Source: JAXLQL01 sp046331625 (GTDB taxonomy: Bacteria; Acidobacteriota; Terriglobia; Bryobacterales; Bryobacteraceae). Taken from it: a DNA stretch of 64,000 nt. The translations under genes and the position numbers were made by a program. Shown here one piece after another: positions 52,245 to 61,526 of the stretch (position 1 is the first letter of the stretch; the number at the start of each line of letters is the position of its first letter). Below the pieces are notes generated by a model. The model was not told the DNA's origin. It ran no database searches and saw only the letters and a program-made list of their open reading frames with translations. The stretch is taken from positions 276,613 to 340,612 of the forward strand of contig JAXLQL010000009.1 in the NCBI GenBank assembly GCA_046331625.1, given 5' to 3'.

Positions 52245-53668
52245 TGCGAGCCTGGCCGCTTTCAAGAAAGATCATCGGCCTGGGGCTACTCAACATTTTG
52301 TTGGCGGCTCTGGTGGCGTTCGTCTTCGCGCGCATTCAGTATGGGGTCGGGTTCGAGTCGCTTTTCATTGCGCCAGCGCAAGACCGGATCATGGGCATCG
52401 CCAGTAAGCTCCGTGCAGAGGTGGAAGCAGCCGAAGATCCGGATTCGGTGATCGCCGCGTATGCCCGCCAATACCACGCCGACGTGTTCGTAACCAATCC
52501 GGACGGCCAGGCGATCTACGGTCCCACGGCGGATGTGCCGCCGGACGTGATGGCGCGAATTCGAGGAGGCGGCCCGCACCGGCCACCCCCGCGTGGCGAA
52601 GGTGGACCTCCCCGGTTTTCGGAAGAGCCGAAAGCGGGTCCGCGTGAACCTTTCTTCTTCGTCAGCTCGAAATCTCCGCCGGCTTATTGGGCGGGGTTCC
52701 GCACTCCGATCCGGGGTCCCGAGGGCACCAATGGACCCGGCTTGGTGCTGTTTCGAACTTCGTCGATCCTGAACGCCGATCTGTTCACGGACTGGCGACA
52801 CGGTCTCGCTCTAGCGGCACTGCTGACCGGCGTCACCGTGTTGTGTTGGCTTCCGTTTCTGCGTGGCCTCACGCGCTCGATCGCCCGCATCGATCAAGTG
52901 ACCGAGCGGATCGCCGAGGGCAGATTCGACGTACGAGCGCCCGATCACCGCGAAGACGAACTCGGCCATCTCGGCTCGCAGATCAACCGAATGGCCGCGC
53001 GTCTCGAGAGTTTCGTGAAGAATCAGAAGCGATACTTGGGCGACATCGCGCACGAACTTTCGGCGCCGATCGCGCGAGTACAGTTCGCGCTAGCGATTCT
53101 CGAACGGCGCGCCGGCGCGGAGCATCGCGTGGATATCGAGGTGTTGCACGAGGAAGTGCAGGAGATGTCGGCGCTGGTGAACGAACTGCTCTCGTTCTCG
53201 AAGGCCGGGATGGACGCAGGGGCCGTACCCCTGAAGCCGGTGGACGTTGCTGAAGCGGCGCGGACCGCAGCCGAGCGCGAAGCCAGCGGCGCGCGGCTCG
53301 ACATTCCGCCGGGGTTGCAGGCGATGGCGCATCCGGGTTACCTGGTGCGCGCGATCGGAAACCTGTTGCGCAACGCGGCGCGATACGCAGGCGAGTTCGG
53401 GCCCATCGTGGTCAGCGCGCGCGGCGATGGCACACACGTGCTGCTCACCGTGGCGGATAACGGTCCTGGGCTGCCGGACGACATGCTGGAACAGATCTTC
53501 GAACCTTTCTATCGGCCTCAGGCGTCGCGGAGCCGCGATACGGGCGGCGTAGGGCTTGGGTTGGCGATCGTCAAGAGCTGCGTGGAAGCGTGTCGCGGAA
53601 CGGTGGCGTGCCGGAACCGAAAGCCATCGGGACTCGAAGTGGTCATCACGTTGGCCGAGGCGAAATGA
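52241..53668 (+). CDS. Sensor histidine kinase (CpxA-like)
   Basis: 475 residues. Start ATG 52241 overlaps the regulator stop and follows AGGAAGG. Two membrane helices (IIGLGLLNILLAALVAFVFA and ALAALLTGVTVLCWLPFLRG) enclose a periplasmic sensor of about 140 residues. The sensor includes a proline- and arginine-rich loop (HRPPPRGEGGPPRFSEEPKA), which could bind metal or polyanions. Then come HAMP, a dimerisation domain with His271 in GDIAHELSAPIARVQ, the N box IGNLLRNAARYA, G1 box ADNGPGLPDD and G2 box GGVGLGLAIVKSC. All parts needed for autophosphorylation are present. The stop overlaps the next gene, a methyltransferase, again as ATGA. Confidence 0.92.
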   Translation: MMRAWPLSRKIIGLGLLNILLAALVAFVFARIQYGVGFESLFIAPAQDRIMGIASKLRAEVEAAEDPDSVIAAYARQYHADVFVTNPDGQAIYGPTADVPPDVMARIRGGGPHRPPPRGEGGPPRFSEEPKAGPREPFFFVSSKSPPAYWAGFRTPIRGPEGTNGPGLVLFRTSSILNADLFTDWRHGLALAALLTGVTVLCWLPFLRGLTRSIARIDQVTERIAEGRFDVRAPDHREDELGHLGSQINRMAARLESFVKNQKRYLGDIAHELSAPIARVQFALAILERRAGAEHRVDIEVLHEEVQEMSALVNELLSFSKAGMDAGAVPLKPVDVAEAARTAAEREASGARLDIPPGLQAMAHPGYLVRAIGNLLRNAARYAGEFGPIVVSARGDGTHVLLTVADNGPGLPDDMLEQIFEPFYRPQASRSRDTGGVGLGLAIVKSCVEACRGTVACRNRKPSGLEVVITLAEAK

Positions 53669-54294
53669 TTCATCCGGAAGGCGTCGCCGTCAATTCCCGC
53701 GAGTGGTGGGAATGGTATTTCCAAACGCACTGGGACAACTACGGAGGCGGCAACCAGACTGCGCACTTCATGAAGCGGCTACTCGAGAGCCTGCCGCTCA
53801 CGGTGGCCGCGTATTTGCGGTCGCGGCCGTGGCGGATTCTCGATTGGGGATGCGCGTTCGGCGAGGGCGTGGAACTCCTGGCGCGGGCTTTCCCGGCGAG
53901 CGCGGTGGCGGGGCTCGACTTCTCGGCCGAGGCGATCGAGCAGGCGCGGCAGCGGCATCCCGGGCGGAGGTTTCTGCACCATCCGGAGGGGGCGATCGAC
54001 GAAAGCTACGACGTCATTATCACGTCGAATTGTTTGGAACATTTTCACGATCCCGTGCCCGTGATGGAGCGGCATCTCGCTTCAGCCTCGCGGCTCTACG
54101 TGTCGCTCACACCGTATGACGAGCAGGAGTTGCACTGGTCGCACGCGGTGAGCTTGCGCGAGGATTCGTTTCCTGAACGGCTCGGGGAATGGACGAGGAT
54201 CGAGGCGCGGCGGGTGGAAGTGGATCGGATGTTCTGGCCGGGGGAGCAGTTGCTGGCGATCTATGCGTCGCCGGTGGCTATTGGGGAGATTTGA
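53665..54294 (+). CDS. SAM-dependent methyltransferase
   Basis: 209 residues, class I Rossmann methyltransferase. ATG 53665 overlaps the kinase stop. SAM motif I is WRILDWGCAFGEGVELLARA, motif II FPASAVAGLDFSAEAIEQAR, and motif III is YDVIITSNCLEHFHDP, where the acid of LEHF points to small-molecule or sugar substrates. The N-terminus has WWEWYFQTHWDNYGGGNQT, a typical opening of glycan-modifying methyltransferases. It is convergent with the small secreted gene at 54307 and beyond it lies a glycosyltransferase fusion with its own methyltransferase. Being third in a two-component operon suggests the envelope signal controls a surface modification. Confidence 0.8.
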   Translation: MIHPEGVAVNSREWWEWYFQTHWDNYGGGNQTAHFMKRLLESLPLTVAAYLRSRPWRILDWGCAFGEGVELLARAFPASAVAGLDFSAEAIEQARQRHPGRRFLHHPEGAIDESYDVIITSNCLEHFHDPVPVMERHLASASRLYVSLTPYDEQELHWSHAVSLREDSFPERLGEWTRIEARRVEVDRMFWPGEQLLAIYASPVAIGEI

Positions 54295-54306
54295 GGCGAT
54301 GTCGCG

Positions 54307-54888
54307 TTACCGAGCGGGAGTGGGCTCGAGCCGCGTGTACCAACGGTCGCCATTTACGTCGCGGATGTGTACGTGGGATCCATCGGTGACGAGGCATCCT
54401 CGCTGTTCGGTGCCTTCGAATTCGAGAATCGCAAAGATGTCCCAAAAATTGCCTTCGGCCCAGGCTATGACCGCCGATGCCTCACGAAACTTCGACGCCC
54501 AGACCGTTTCCAGTTCTTTCTGCGCAACCGGCCACTCGCGTTCGTGCCGAACAATCGACATCGTGAACTTCTTCACTACGATCCGCCGCACAGGCGCGCC
54601 AGCGAGGGTAGCCACGTTTGCATTCTCGAAATGCTTCCTGTGGATGACGCGGCTTCTGGGAGGAGGGGGGGCCGAATCGAGGAACCAACAGTCATCGATC
54701 CAGTCACTGCTTTTGCGCGTAACCACCGTTGCCGGTTTAGGGTTCTCCTTGCGCTCGGGCCATGGGTCCAGAACGATCTGATTGGCTTCGAGCTTGCCGT
54801 CGATCAGCGGCACGACAATCCTCGGGGGCCCGAGATCCTGCGCGAAGCAACTCACGCAAACCGCAGCGATGAACCACCAGGTCCTCAT
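54307..54888 (-). CDS. Secreted protein of unknown function
   Basis: 193 residues from ATG 54888, signal peptide MRTWWFIAAVCVSCFAQ. It starts 4 bp after the stop of the glycosyltransferase fusion on the same strand, so they are co-transcribed. The sequence is mixed alpha/beta (RRIVVKKFTMSIVRHEREWP, ELETVWASKFREASAVIAWA, EGNFWDIFAILEFEGTEQRG) and has few repeats. Two mature-region cysteines (DDCWFL and RGCLVT) could form a disulfide. No known domain is recognised. The C-terminus carries a strand-turn-strand (HVHIRDVNGDRWYTRLEP) that often closes small beta-barrels. Confidence 0.68.
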   Translation of the reverse strand: MRTWWFIAAVCVSCFAQDLGPPRIVVPLIDGKLEANQIVLDPWPERKENPKPATVVTRKSSDWIDDCWFLDSAPPPPRSRVIHRKHFENANVATLAGAPVRRIVVKKFTMSIVRHEREWPVAQKELETVWASKFREASAVIAWAEGNFWDIFAILEFEGTEQRGCLVTDGSHVHIRDVNGDRWYTRLEPTPAR

Positions 54889-54892
54889 CGCG

Positions 54893-57800
54893 CTAGTCTA
54901 CGAAGAAGTCCACCGGCGGCGACATTCCCGCATCGCTCACCAAACGCACAGTTGCGGGACCAGGATATTTCACCAGGTCCGGAGTCAGCACAGCCGTCAG
55001 GAGCGTGGCTGAACCATAAGTCGTGGGCAGGATCGAGTCGCCGAACTTCACCTGCGTGGCCGGAGTGGCCAAGTCGCACTCCACCGCCAGCGCTCCGTTG
55101 CCATCGGGCTGCGGATTGATCATGACGCCCGCATTGGTCCGGTTGGGGAGCAAGCGCCGAATCAGCGGGGCTACGGAGTTGCGCTGGCTGCGCGATGGAT
55201 CGCGCTGCGAAAATTCTTCGGGCTTGAATCGCGGCTCTGCGTTCAGCGGACGCACGCCGGGACGCATCGAGTGTTCCTTCCACTCCACGTCCCATTTCTC
55301 TTCGAACTTCTTGCGATTCTCGGCGAAGATGCGCCGGGAGCGGTCCGGATCCAACTGTTCGAACGATCCGTTGCCGAAATGGTGAATGAAACAATCTTCG
55401 GCGGTTACGATTCGGAGGTTGGCCTCGGCGACGCGCTTGCAGAAATCATCGTCTTCGAACATGCCGACCTCGAAGCGCTCATCGAGGCCGCCCACGGCAT
55501 CCCAAGTCTTTCGGGAGAGCGCGGCGCACAGCAGCGGAACCACGGGCAGATCCATCGTGATGCCCTGACGTTTGCGGGCCAGTTCCCCGGCGAAATCTTC
55601 CATTTCGTCGACGCCGGAGTAGCGGAAATCGATCTTCGTTTCGTTACCCGAGAAATTGGTGACGGGCGCGGTGACGCCGACGCCGGAGTCGCGGCGTAGA
55701 GGCTCCATCAGCCGGCCCAACCATCCGCGAGAAACCAGGGTGTCGGCGTTGAGCAGCACGAGATACTCACCGCGCGATTTCCATGCGGCCAGGTTGTTTC
55801 CTGCGGCGAAGCCGAGGTTCTTGTCCACCTTGTGGACATGCATGCGAGGATCGCCCGCGCACAAGCGGTCCAGCAGCGCCGGTGTGGAGTCGCCCGAGTT
55901 GTTGTCGACGAAGATCAGTTCCCAGTTGGGGTAGGTGGTGTTGCGCCGGAACGCATCGATGAATCCCGGCAGGAACTTGGCCGAATCGTGCGTGACCACT
56001 AGCACCGAAACCAGAGGCGTGGAAGACGCGATGGCGCCGCGGATGGCTTCCACACGCGCCGACCACGTATTCTTACTCGCGAACTCCACTCGCTTTTCGG
56101 CAAGTTCGCCGGCTCGTTCGAGCAACGCAGCGTCGATGGCCGAGGCGAATTCGGAAGCAGTGGATGCGAGCCGGATGATACCTCGATGCGGCTCGAGTTC
56201 CGTCATCGGCGTGGCCACCACGGGCTTACCTTGGCTCAGATACTCGTAAAGTTTCACCGGATCCACTGCGCGCGTCAGTTCGTTGATGCGGAATGGAATG
56301 AGGCACACGTCGAACTCGCGTAGATAGGCGGGGATCTCGCGATAGCTCTTTTCGCCCAGCAAGTGGACATTGGGAAGCGCGGCCAGCGGCGCAGGGTCGA
56401 TCGCATGCACCTGGCCGATCAGCACGAACGAAAAATCCGGCCGGAGGCGCGCCGTTTCCGCCACCAGCTCGACATCGAACCATGACGAGATGGCGCCGTA
56501 GTATCCGATGATGGGGTGCTTGATGTCGGCCAGTTTGCCCGCCGGTTCGGCGGCGTGGAAGAACTCGAAATCGGCGCCGTTGGGGACGAGCAGCGGAGCC
56601 GGGCGATTGGCGGCGTGGCGCTCGGCGAACTCGCCGGCCGTCACCACGAGCACGTCGGTTTCCCGCACCAGTTCGAGTTCGTCGGCGAGATTCTCTTCGC
56701 CGATCAGTGGTTCGGTGGGCCAGTTCTGCCAATCGTCCATCATGTCGTAGACGACGCGCGATCCGATGCGGCGGCGCAGTGCGAGGCCGAGCTTTCGCCA
56801 GTAGGGGAACTGCAGATAGGCGCAGCTTTCCGAGACGGCGAACTCGCGGCACAGCACTTCGATCGCGTCTGCCATGTGAGAAGCGGAAACTTCGCTGAGG
56901 CCGCCACCGTAGAGATTCACGGCAGTTTCCGGAAGCCGCACTTCCCACATGTTGTCGCGGAGCTGTACGGTCTCGAGCTTTTCGCCGGCCGCGCAGGTGC
57001 GCGACGGGCTCACCCAGAACACGCGGTGGCCGAGTTTCGCCATGCCGGCTGCGATCTGCTGCGGGCGCTGGAAACGGAATTCGAAATCGAAGATCGGCAG
57101 AACGATCACGTCATAGCCGGTGGCGGGTCCAGGCGCCGGGGAAAGAAAATCTTCGCGGCGAACGGGTTGATCGATTTCGCGCGGGGCGAACTGCCAGGCA
57201 TCCGGGAACGGGGGCTCGTAGGCGTCGAGCCGCGCCGGATCGCCGAACATCCATTTGAACGGAAGCGCCAGAGCTCGCAGCTTACCGCCGATTCCGCCGC
57301 GAGCCACGAGCGTGTAGGCTTCCCGGAATGCGAGCATCGCACGCCACGCACGCTGGCCTTGGTAGGTTCGCAGGTGGCCGTCGAGTTCCGCGGAATAGCG
57401 GGCGAACGAAGTGACAGTTCCACGGCGCAGTGACTCGGAGTACTGTACCGCGCTCGTCAAAGCCTGGTCCGCGCGAGAGGCGGCCGCACGCGACTCATCG
57501 AGTTCCTTCGATACGGCGGCGTGTGCGCGCTCGGCCTCTTGACGGGCTTTTTGTGTAATTTCGATGCGCTGACGCGCATCGGCTGACTCCCGCTCCCACT
57601 GGCGGCGCGCCGCGGCGGAGGCGGCCTGGTGCCCGGCGAGCGATTCCTGCGTCTTCGCCAACTCCCCCGCGCGCTCCTCGAGGGCCCGGCGCGCAGACGC
57701 AGCGGAGGTCTCCGAATATTCGGCGCGGACGATGGCCTCTTGCGCCTGGCTCTGCGCATCTTCGGCCAACGTGCGCAACTTTTCGTGTTCCTGGTAGGAG

Positions 57801-58843
57801 GCCGAGAGTAGAGCGCGCGTGTAGTTGTGCGCGGCGTCCCAGTGTTCGCGCTCGCCATCCCACGCGTGCCGCTGTCCGTCCCAGGCCCGCCTTTCTTCTT
57901 CCCACGCGGCGCGCTCACCCTGCCAGGCTCTCCGCTCGGCCTCCCACGAGGACCGTTCTGCGGCGGCCGCATCCGCAGACTCGCGGCGCGCCGCGGCTCG
58001 AAGGGCAACCGAGTCGACGAGTGCCGAGTGCAGTTCGCTGTGTGTCACCGAATGGCGGAGGGCCGGATCGCGCCAGGGCGGACGAGGGGACCATCGCGTG
58101 TGGTTGACGGCTCCGAGCGCGGCGGTGAGGTAGCACTTCTGGTCATGCGGCACCGCCGGAGACCGGTGGATCGCGAGCATCTCGCGCGCGGCTTCCGATT
58201 CCGCGCCGAGCGTTTCGAGGATGAAATGCTCGGTCCAGCGTTCGCCGAGATAGCAGTGCCCCAATAGCGGGATCCCGGAGAAGGCGAAGACTTCGGTGAG
58301 ATCGGCGGCAGGGGATTCCTTGCCCCACTTCCATTTTCCCGCCGCGACCATGCGGGCGCGCCACAGCCAATACCAGTAACAGCGCGCATTCGGAACAAGC
58401 ACGAGCACAAAGCGCTGGCTGCGGCTAGCCATTCCCCGCAACAAGCCTACCTGCTCATCGAGCGTGTAATGCTCGAGCACGCCTGCGTTGAACACCAAGT
58501 CATAGTCTGGATCGCCGGGCTGCGAGAAATCGCCTTCGAGAAATCGCCCCGGCACGTTCTCGCGGCGAAAGACTTCGGCCGCGTAGTCGAGCGCGGCGCG
58601 TGAGAAATCGAGCAGCGTGACGTCAAAGCGACCGCTCTTGGCGATCTCGAGGCTTTGCCAACCGCCGCCGCAGCCGGCCTCGAGAATGCGCGAGCCGGGT
58701 TCGAGCAAGTCAGAGATCAGAGACGACAGGGAGGAGTTGAAGTCCGCCGTCGTGTCGTCGGGCTCGACGTGAGGTAGCGAAGCGTAATATTCGTCCCACT
58801 TCGCCTGCTCTGCGCGGAATGTCGCCGCGGAGTGGCCGGTCAT
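54893..58843 (-). CDS. Methyltransferase/coiled-coil/GT4/GT2 fusion glycosyltransferase
   Basis: 1,316 residues, cytoplasmic. N-terminal class I methyltransferase (about 1-230): motif I SRILEAGCGGGWQSLEIAKS and NAGVLEHYT. A coiled coil (about 284-474) opens with six tryptophans exactly seven residues apart. A GT4-like GT-B transferase follows (about 575-925: YDVIVLPIFDFEFRFQRPQQ, IDPAPLAALPNVHLLGEKSY, LYEYLSQGKPVVATPMTELE). Then a GT2 GT-A domain (about 945-1165: VSVLVVTHDSAKFLPGFIDA, WELIFVDNNSGDSTP, NADTLVSRG with the metal site). A C-terminal sheet (about 1228-1316, TNAGVMINPQPDGNGALAVE) completes it. It likely builds and methylates a surface glycan in one polypeptide. Divergent from the gene at 58875; upstream of 54307. 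Confidence 0.86.
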   Translation of the reverse strand: MTGHSAATFRAEQAKWDEYYASLPHVEPDDTTADFNSSLSSLISDLLEPGSRILEAGCGGGWQSLEIAKSGRFDVTLLDFSRAALDYAAEVFRRENVPGRFLEGDFSQPGDPDYDLVFNAGVLEHYTLDEQVGLLRGMASRSQRFVLVLVPNARCYWYWLWRARMVAAGKWKWGKESPAADLTEVFAFSGIPLLGHCYLGERWTEHFILETLGAESEAAREMLAIHRSPAVPHDQKCYLTAALGAVNHTRWSPRPPWRDPALRHSVTHSELHSALVDSVALRAAARRESADAAAAERSSWEAERRAWQGERAAWEEERRAWDGQRHAWDGEREHWDAAHNYTRALLSASYQEHEKLRTLAEDAQSQAQEAIVRAEYSETSAASARRALEERAGELAKTQESLAGHQAASAAARRQWERESADARQRIEITQKARQEAERAHAAVSKELDESRAAASRADQALTSAVQYSESLRRGTVTSFARYSAELDGHLRTYQGQRAWRAMLAFREAYTLVARGGIGGKLRALALPFKWMFGDPARLDAYEPPFPDAWQFAPREIDQPVRREDFLSPAPGPATGYDVIVLPIFDFEFRFQRPQQIAAGMAKLGHRVFWVSPSRTCAAGEKLETVQLRDNMWEVRLPETAVNLYGGGLSEVSASHMADAIEVLCREFAVSESCAYLQFPYWRKLGLALRRRIGSRVVYDMMDDWQNWPTEPLIGEENLADELELVRETDVLVVTAGEFAERHAANRPAPLLVPNGADFEFFHAAEPAGKLADIKHPIIGYYGAISSWFDVELVAETARLRPDFSFVLIGQVHAIDPAPLAALPNVHLLGEKSYREIPAYLREFDVCLIPFRINELTRAVDPVKLYEYLSQGKPVVATPMTELEPHRGIIRLASTASEFASAIDAALLERAGELAEKRVEFASKNTWSARVEAIRGAIASSTPLVSVLVVTHDSAKFLPGFIDAFRRNTTYPNWELIFVDNNSGDSTPALLDRLCAGDPRMHVHKVDKNLGFAAGNNLAAWKSRGEYLVLLNADTLVSRGWLGRLMEPLRRDSGVGVTAPVTNFSGNETKIDFRYSGVDEMEDFAGELARKRQGITMDLPVVPLLCAALSRKTWDAVGGLDERFEVGMFEDDDFCKRVAEANLRIVTAEDCFIHHFGNGSFEQLDPDRSRRIFAENRKKFEEKWDVEWKEHSMRPGVRPLNAEPRFKPEEFSQRDPSRSQRNSVAPLIRRLLPNRTNAGVMINPQPDGNGALAVECDLATPATQVKFGDSILPTTYGSATLLTAVLTPDLVKYPGPATVRLVSDAGMSPPVDFFVD
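57839..57946 (-). repeat. 21-bp-period repeat encoding a Trp heptad
   Basis: Six TGG codons occur at exact 21-bp steps (57944-57946, 57923-57925, 57902-57904, 57881-57883, 57860-57862, 57839-57841) within the fusion gene. The repeating peptide core is RRAWQGE, RAAWEEE, RRAWDGQ, RHAWDGE. It is a heptad coiled coil with tryptophan at one core position. Confidence 0.85.
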
Positions 58844-58874
58844 GCTCAGATCGATAGTTTACCATCGGAAGTTA

Positions 58875-59966
58875 ATGGGCACTCTGCGCAGGCGAAGCGT
58901 AGTTACGGGCCTGGCAGCTTTGGGAGCATCGGCGGCTTACTGGGGCTGGATCCGGGGACGCCGTTCCGTGCCTCCGTTTCGCGGAACCGAGCGCCGCGGA
59001 GACGACGTCAATCCCAGGCTCCGCGTGGGTGGCGAGACGATCGGTGCGCGAGTCGCGCTGGATCAATCCGCGCGCGGAATCGTTCCCGAAGGACAAGGTC
59101 TGCTGTTGCCGGAGGTCGCTGAGGGAGATCACCTGCTCCACGTGGATACGCCGTTGGGACCGAAGGAGGTCGTGTTTCGCACGAAGAAAGGATGGGCGCC
59201 GGAGGTTTCGGTGCCATCGGAGAAGACGGTGGTTTGCCTGGTGGCGGGCTCGGGCGACGAAGCTCGCGTGTGGTCATGCCGCGGAGGCGTGGGCGCGAGC
59301 GCTGACGGTGGCGCTACGTCGCGCCACATTCCGGTGGGCGGCCTTTTCGTGAGCCGGCTCGGTTTGGTGAGCGAGTGGACCTTCGACTTCGGGGGACATC
59401 GCAGGCGCGAGACGCTGGTTACTAGCGGTGGCCCGTGGCTCGCGCTCTTCTTCTACAGCGACACGCCGGCCGAAGAATACGGCAGCCTTTTGATCAAGAC
59501 GAACCAGCCGGGTTTCCAGTTGCAGGTGGACGGAACGGACGCTTCGGTGGAGCAAGCAGGTCCGGGGATCTACATCGCGTCTCGTCTGAAGGCCGGGCGT
59601 CGCGACGTCAAGCTACTGCGGCATGGCCACGCGGTGGAACCGGCGATCAGCAGCGTCGATGTACGGCCTGGGTCGCGCGCGGAGACGGAGTTCGTGTTGA
59701 CGCGCAACACCGGGGTCATCAAGTTCCGCAGGCATCAAGAAGTTCCGTTCAAGGCGGCGATGCGGCAGACGCTGGGGCCGGGTCACTATCAGGGTCCTGG
59801 AACGTTCGACGATCCGGCGGAGCTCGAGCTGCCGCTGGGCGTGTACAATTTCACTTTCTCGGCCGCGGGCTATCGCAACGCCGAGGCTACTGTTTATCTG
59901 CGCGGGACTCAGCTCGACGTGACCGTGGATGTGGAGTTGAAACCTCGCGCGGCAAGGAAGAAATGA
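58875..59966 (+). CDS. Membrane-anchored PEGA-like protein
   Basis: 363 residues from ATG 58875 (the upstream ATG would add a leader with no signal). The N-terminus RRRSVVTGLAALGASAAYWG is a basic patch plus a membrane helix, similar to a Tat or signal-anchor segment. The remainder is beta-rich, with VNPRLRVGGETIGARVALDQ and a PEGA-like segment (LLIKTNQPGFQLQVDGTDAS then GPGIYIASRLKAGRRDVKLL). PEGA sheets are common in exported envelope proteins. No catalytic motif was found. It is coupled by ATGA to the amidohydrolase that follows, and is divergent from the glycosyltransferase fusion, 31 bp away, so the two likely share a promoter region. Confidence 0.66.
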   Translation: MGTLRRRSVVTGLAALGASAAYWGWIRGRRSVPPFRGTERRGDDVNPRLRVGGETIGARVALDQSARGIVPEGQGLLLPEVAEGDHLLHVDTPLGPKEVVFRTKKGWAPEVSVPSEKTVVCLVAGSGDEARVWSCRGGVGASADGGATSRHIPVGGLFVSRLGLVSEWTFDFGGHRRRETLVTSGGPWLALFFYSDTPAEEYGSLLIKTNQPGFQLQVDGTDASVEQAGPGIYIASRLKAGRRDVKLLRHGHAVEPAISSVDVRPGSRAETEFVLTRNTGVIKFRRHQEVPFKAAMRQTLGPGHYQGPGTFDDPAELELPLGVYNFTFSAAGYRNAEATVYLRGTQLDVTVDVELKPRAARKK

Positions 59967-61468
59967 TGCTCACGATCCTGGAAGGCGGATCCGTTTTCGA
60001 TGGAAGCGGTGCGGTGCCGGTTGTTGCAGATGTGTGGTTCGAGGATGGGCGAATCGCGGGCGTGGGGCAGGCCCCGGCTGCGAGCGAGGCCGAGCGTGTG
60101 GATTGCCGTGGGCTTGCCGTAGCACCGGGCTTCATCGATCTGCACAGCCACTCCGATTTGCAAGTGCTCGACGCGCGGCGCGAGAAAGCGAACCAGGGCG
60201 TCACCACCGAAGTGGTGGGCAACTGCGGCTTCTCGGCGTATCCGTGCGGAAATCACGCGGCCGAGTTGCGCGAGTTCGCCAACGGGATTTTCCACGGAAA
60301 TTCGGAGTGGCGCTACGCCGGAGCTCCCGAGTATCTGGAAGCGGTGGAGCGGCGGTCATCGTTGGTTCGCGTGCAGTCGCTGGTGGGCCATGGCAGTTTG
60401 CGGGTGGCGCTGTTCGGGCACCGGCAAGGTGCGCTCACGGCTGGCGAACAAGAGCGGCTCGCGGGCGAACTCGATGACGCGCTGGCCGGCGGCGCGGCGG
60501 GATTCTCCACGGGCCTGATGTATGCGCCGGGTTCGAGCGCGCCGTTCGACGAGGTGCGGTCATTGTGCTCGGTGGTGGCGCGCCGCGGCAAGATGTACGC
60601 CACGCACATGCGCGACTACTCGTTCAAGCTGCTCGAAGCGGTGGATGAGCAGTTGGCTCTGGCTCGCGCCACGGGTGTGAAGCTGCAGATCTCGCACCTG
60701 CAAGCGGTGGGGCGGGCGAACTGGGACAAGCAGCGCAAGGCGCTGGACCGGATCGAGCAGGCGCGTCGCGAGGGCGTCGATGTCGAGTTCGACATCTATC
60801 CTTATCAGGCGGGCAGCACGGTGCTGACGCAGCTTCTTCCGCAGAGCGCGCTCGATGGCGGAACGGCGGCGATGCTCGCACGGCTGGCCGATCCGGATGG
60901 GCGGCGCAAGATCGCGAGCGAGATGGGTTCGGGGATGGCGCAGCAGTGGGAGGACATCTACATCACGGCGGTGGAGTCGGCGGCGAACCAGGACGTGGTG
61001 GGCCGCAACATTGCAGGCATTGCCGCCGCGCGCGGACTCGAGCCGGTAGAGACGGTGTTCCGCCTGCTCGAAGAAGAGAACGGCGCGGTGGGGATGCTGT
61101 CGTTCAACCAGAGCGAAGAGAACCTGCGCGAGTTGCTGACGCATCCGCTGTGTTCGGTGATCAGCGACGGGTTCTACGTGAAGGGACGTCCGCATCCGAG
61201 ATTGTTTGGAACATTTCCGTCATTGCTCGGTTTGATCTGCCGGGAGCGGGGGTGGATGCAGGTGGCCGAGGCGGTGCACAAGATCACGGCGAAGCCCGCG
61301 GGGCGGTTGGGGCTCGCGGACCGGGGAACGCTGCGGGCGGGAGCGGTGGCGGACGTGACGGTGTTCGATGCGGAGAAGGTAGGGTCGCCGGCGTCGTATG
61401 AGTCGCCGGAGCAGGCTCCGGTGGGGATCGTGGCGGTGTACCGGGGCGGGAAGCGGACGGTCGCGTGA
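59963..61468 (+). CDS. N-acyl-D-amino-acid deacylase-family amidohydrolase
   Basis: 501 residues, cytoplasmic. Overlaps the previous stop (ATGA). Two-domain amidohydrolase: small sheet domain (about 1-55 and the C-terminus) and metal barrel. Metal ligands are seen in APGFIDLHSHSD (His61, His63), TTEVVGNCGFSAYP (the Cys region typical of D-aminoacylases), KLQISHLQAVGRANWDK and SVISDGFYVKGRPHPRLFGT, with the Asp that acts in catalysis. The end DRGTLRAGAVADVTVFDAEK is the usual closing strand. It removes acyl groups from D-amino acids or hydrolyses related amides, possibly recycling peptidoglycan or peptide material. A 15-bp palindrome overlaps its stop. Confidence 0.88.
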   Translation: MMLTILEGGSVFDGSGAVPVVADVWFEDGRIAGVGQAPAASEAERVDCRGLAVAPGFIDLHSHSDLQVLDARREKANQGVTTEVVGNCGFSAYPCGNHAAELREFANGIFHGNSEWRYAGAPEYLEAVERRSSLVRVQSLVGHGSLRVALFGHRQGALTAGEQERLAGELDDALAGGAAGFSTGLMYAPGSSAPFDEVRSLCSVVARRGKMYATHMRDYSFKLLEAVDEQLALARATGVKLQISHLQAVGRANWDKQRKALDRIEQARREGVDVEFDIYPYQAGSTVLTQLLPQSALDGGTAAMLARLADPDGRRKIASEMGSGMAQQWEDIYITAVESAANQDVVGRNIAGIAAARGLEPVETVFRLLEEENGAVGMLSFNQSEENLRELLTHPLCSVISDGFYVKGRPHPRLFGTFPSLLGLICRERGWMQVAEAVHKITAKPAGRLGLADRGTLRAGAVADVTVFDAEKVGSPASYESPEQAPVGIVAVYRGGKRTVA

Positions 61469-61478
61469 AAATTTCACA
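61464..61478. promoter_or_regulatory. 15-bp palindromic operator-like site 1
   Basis: CGTGA-AAATT-TCACA, a near-perfect inverted repeat (GTGAAA-A-TTTCAC core) that spans the stop codon of the amidohydrolase. It has the same layout as the site at 61527-61541. The AT-rich core contrasts with the GC-rich surroundings. Confidence 0.55.
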
Positions 61479-61526
61479 CGGGCGGGCTCCGTTTGACGGG
61501 TGGCGATGCCTAACTGTGCCTCTTCG

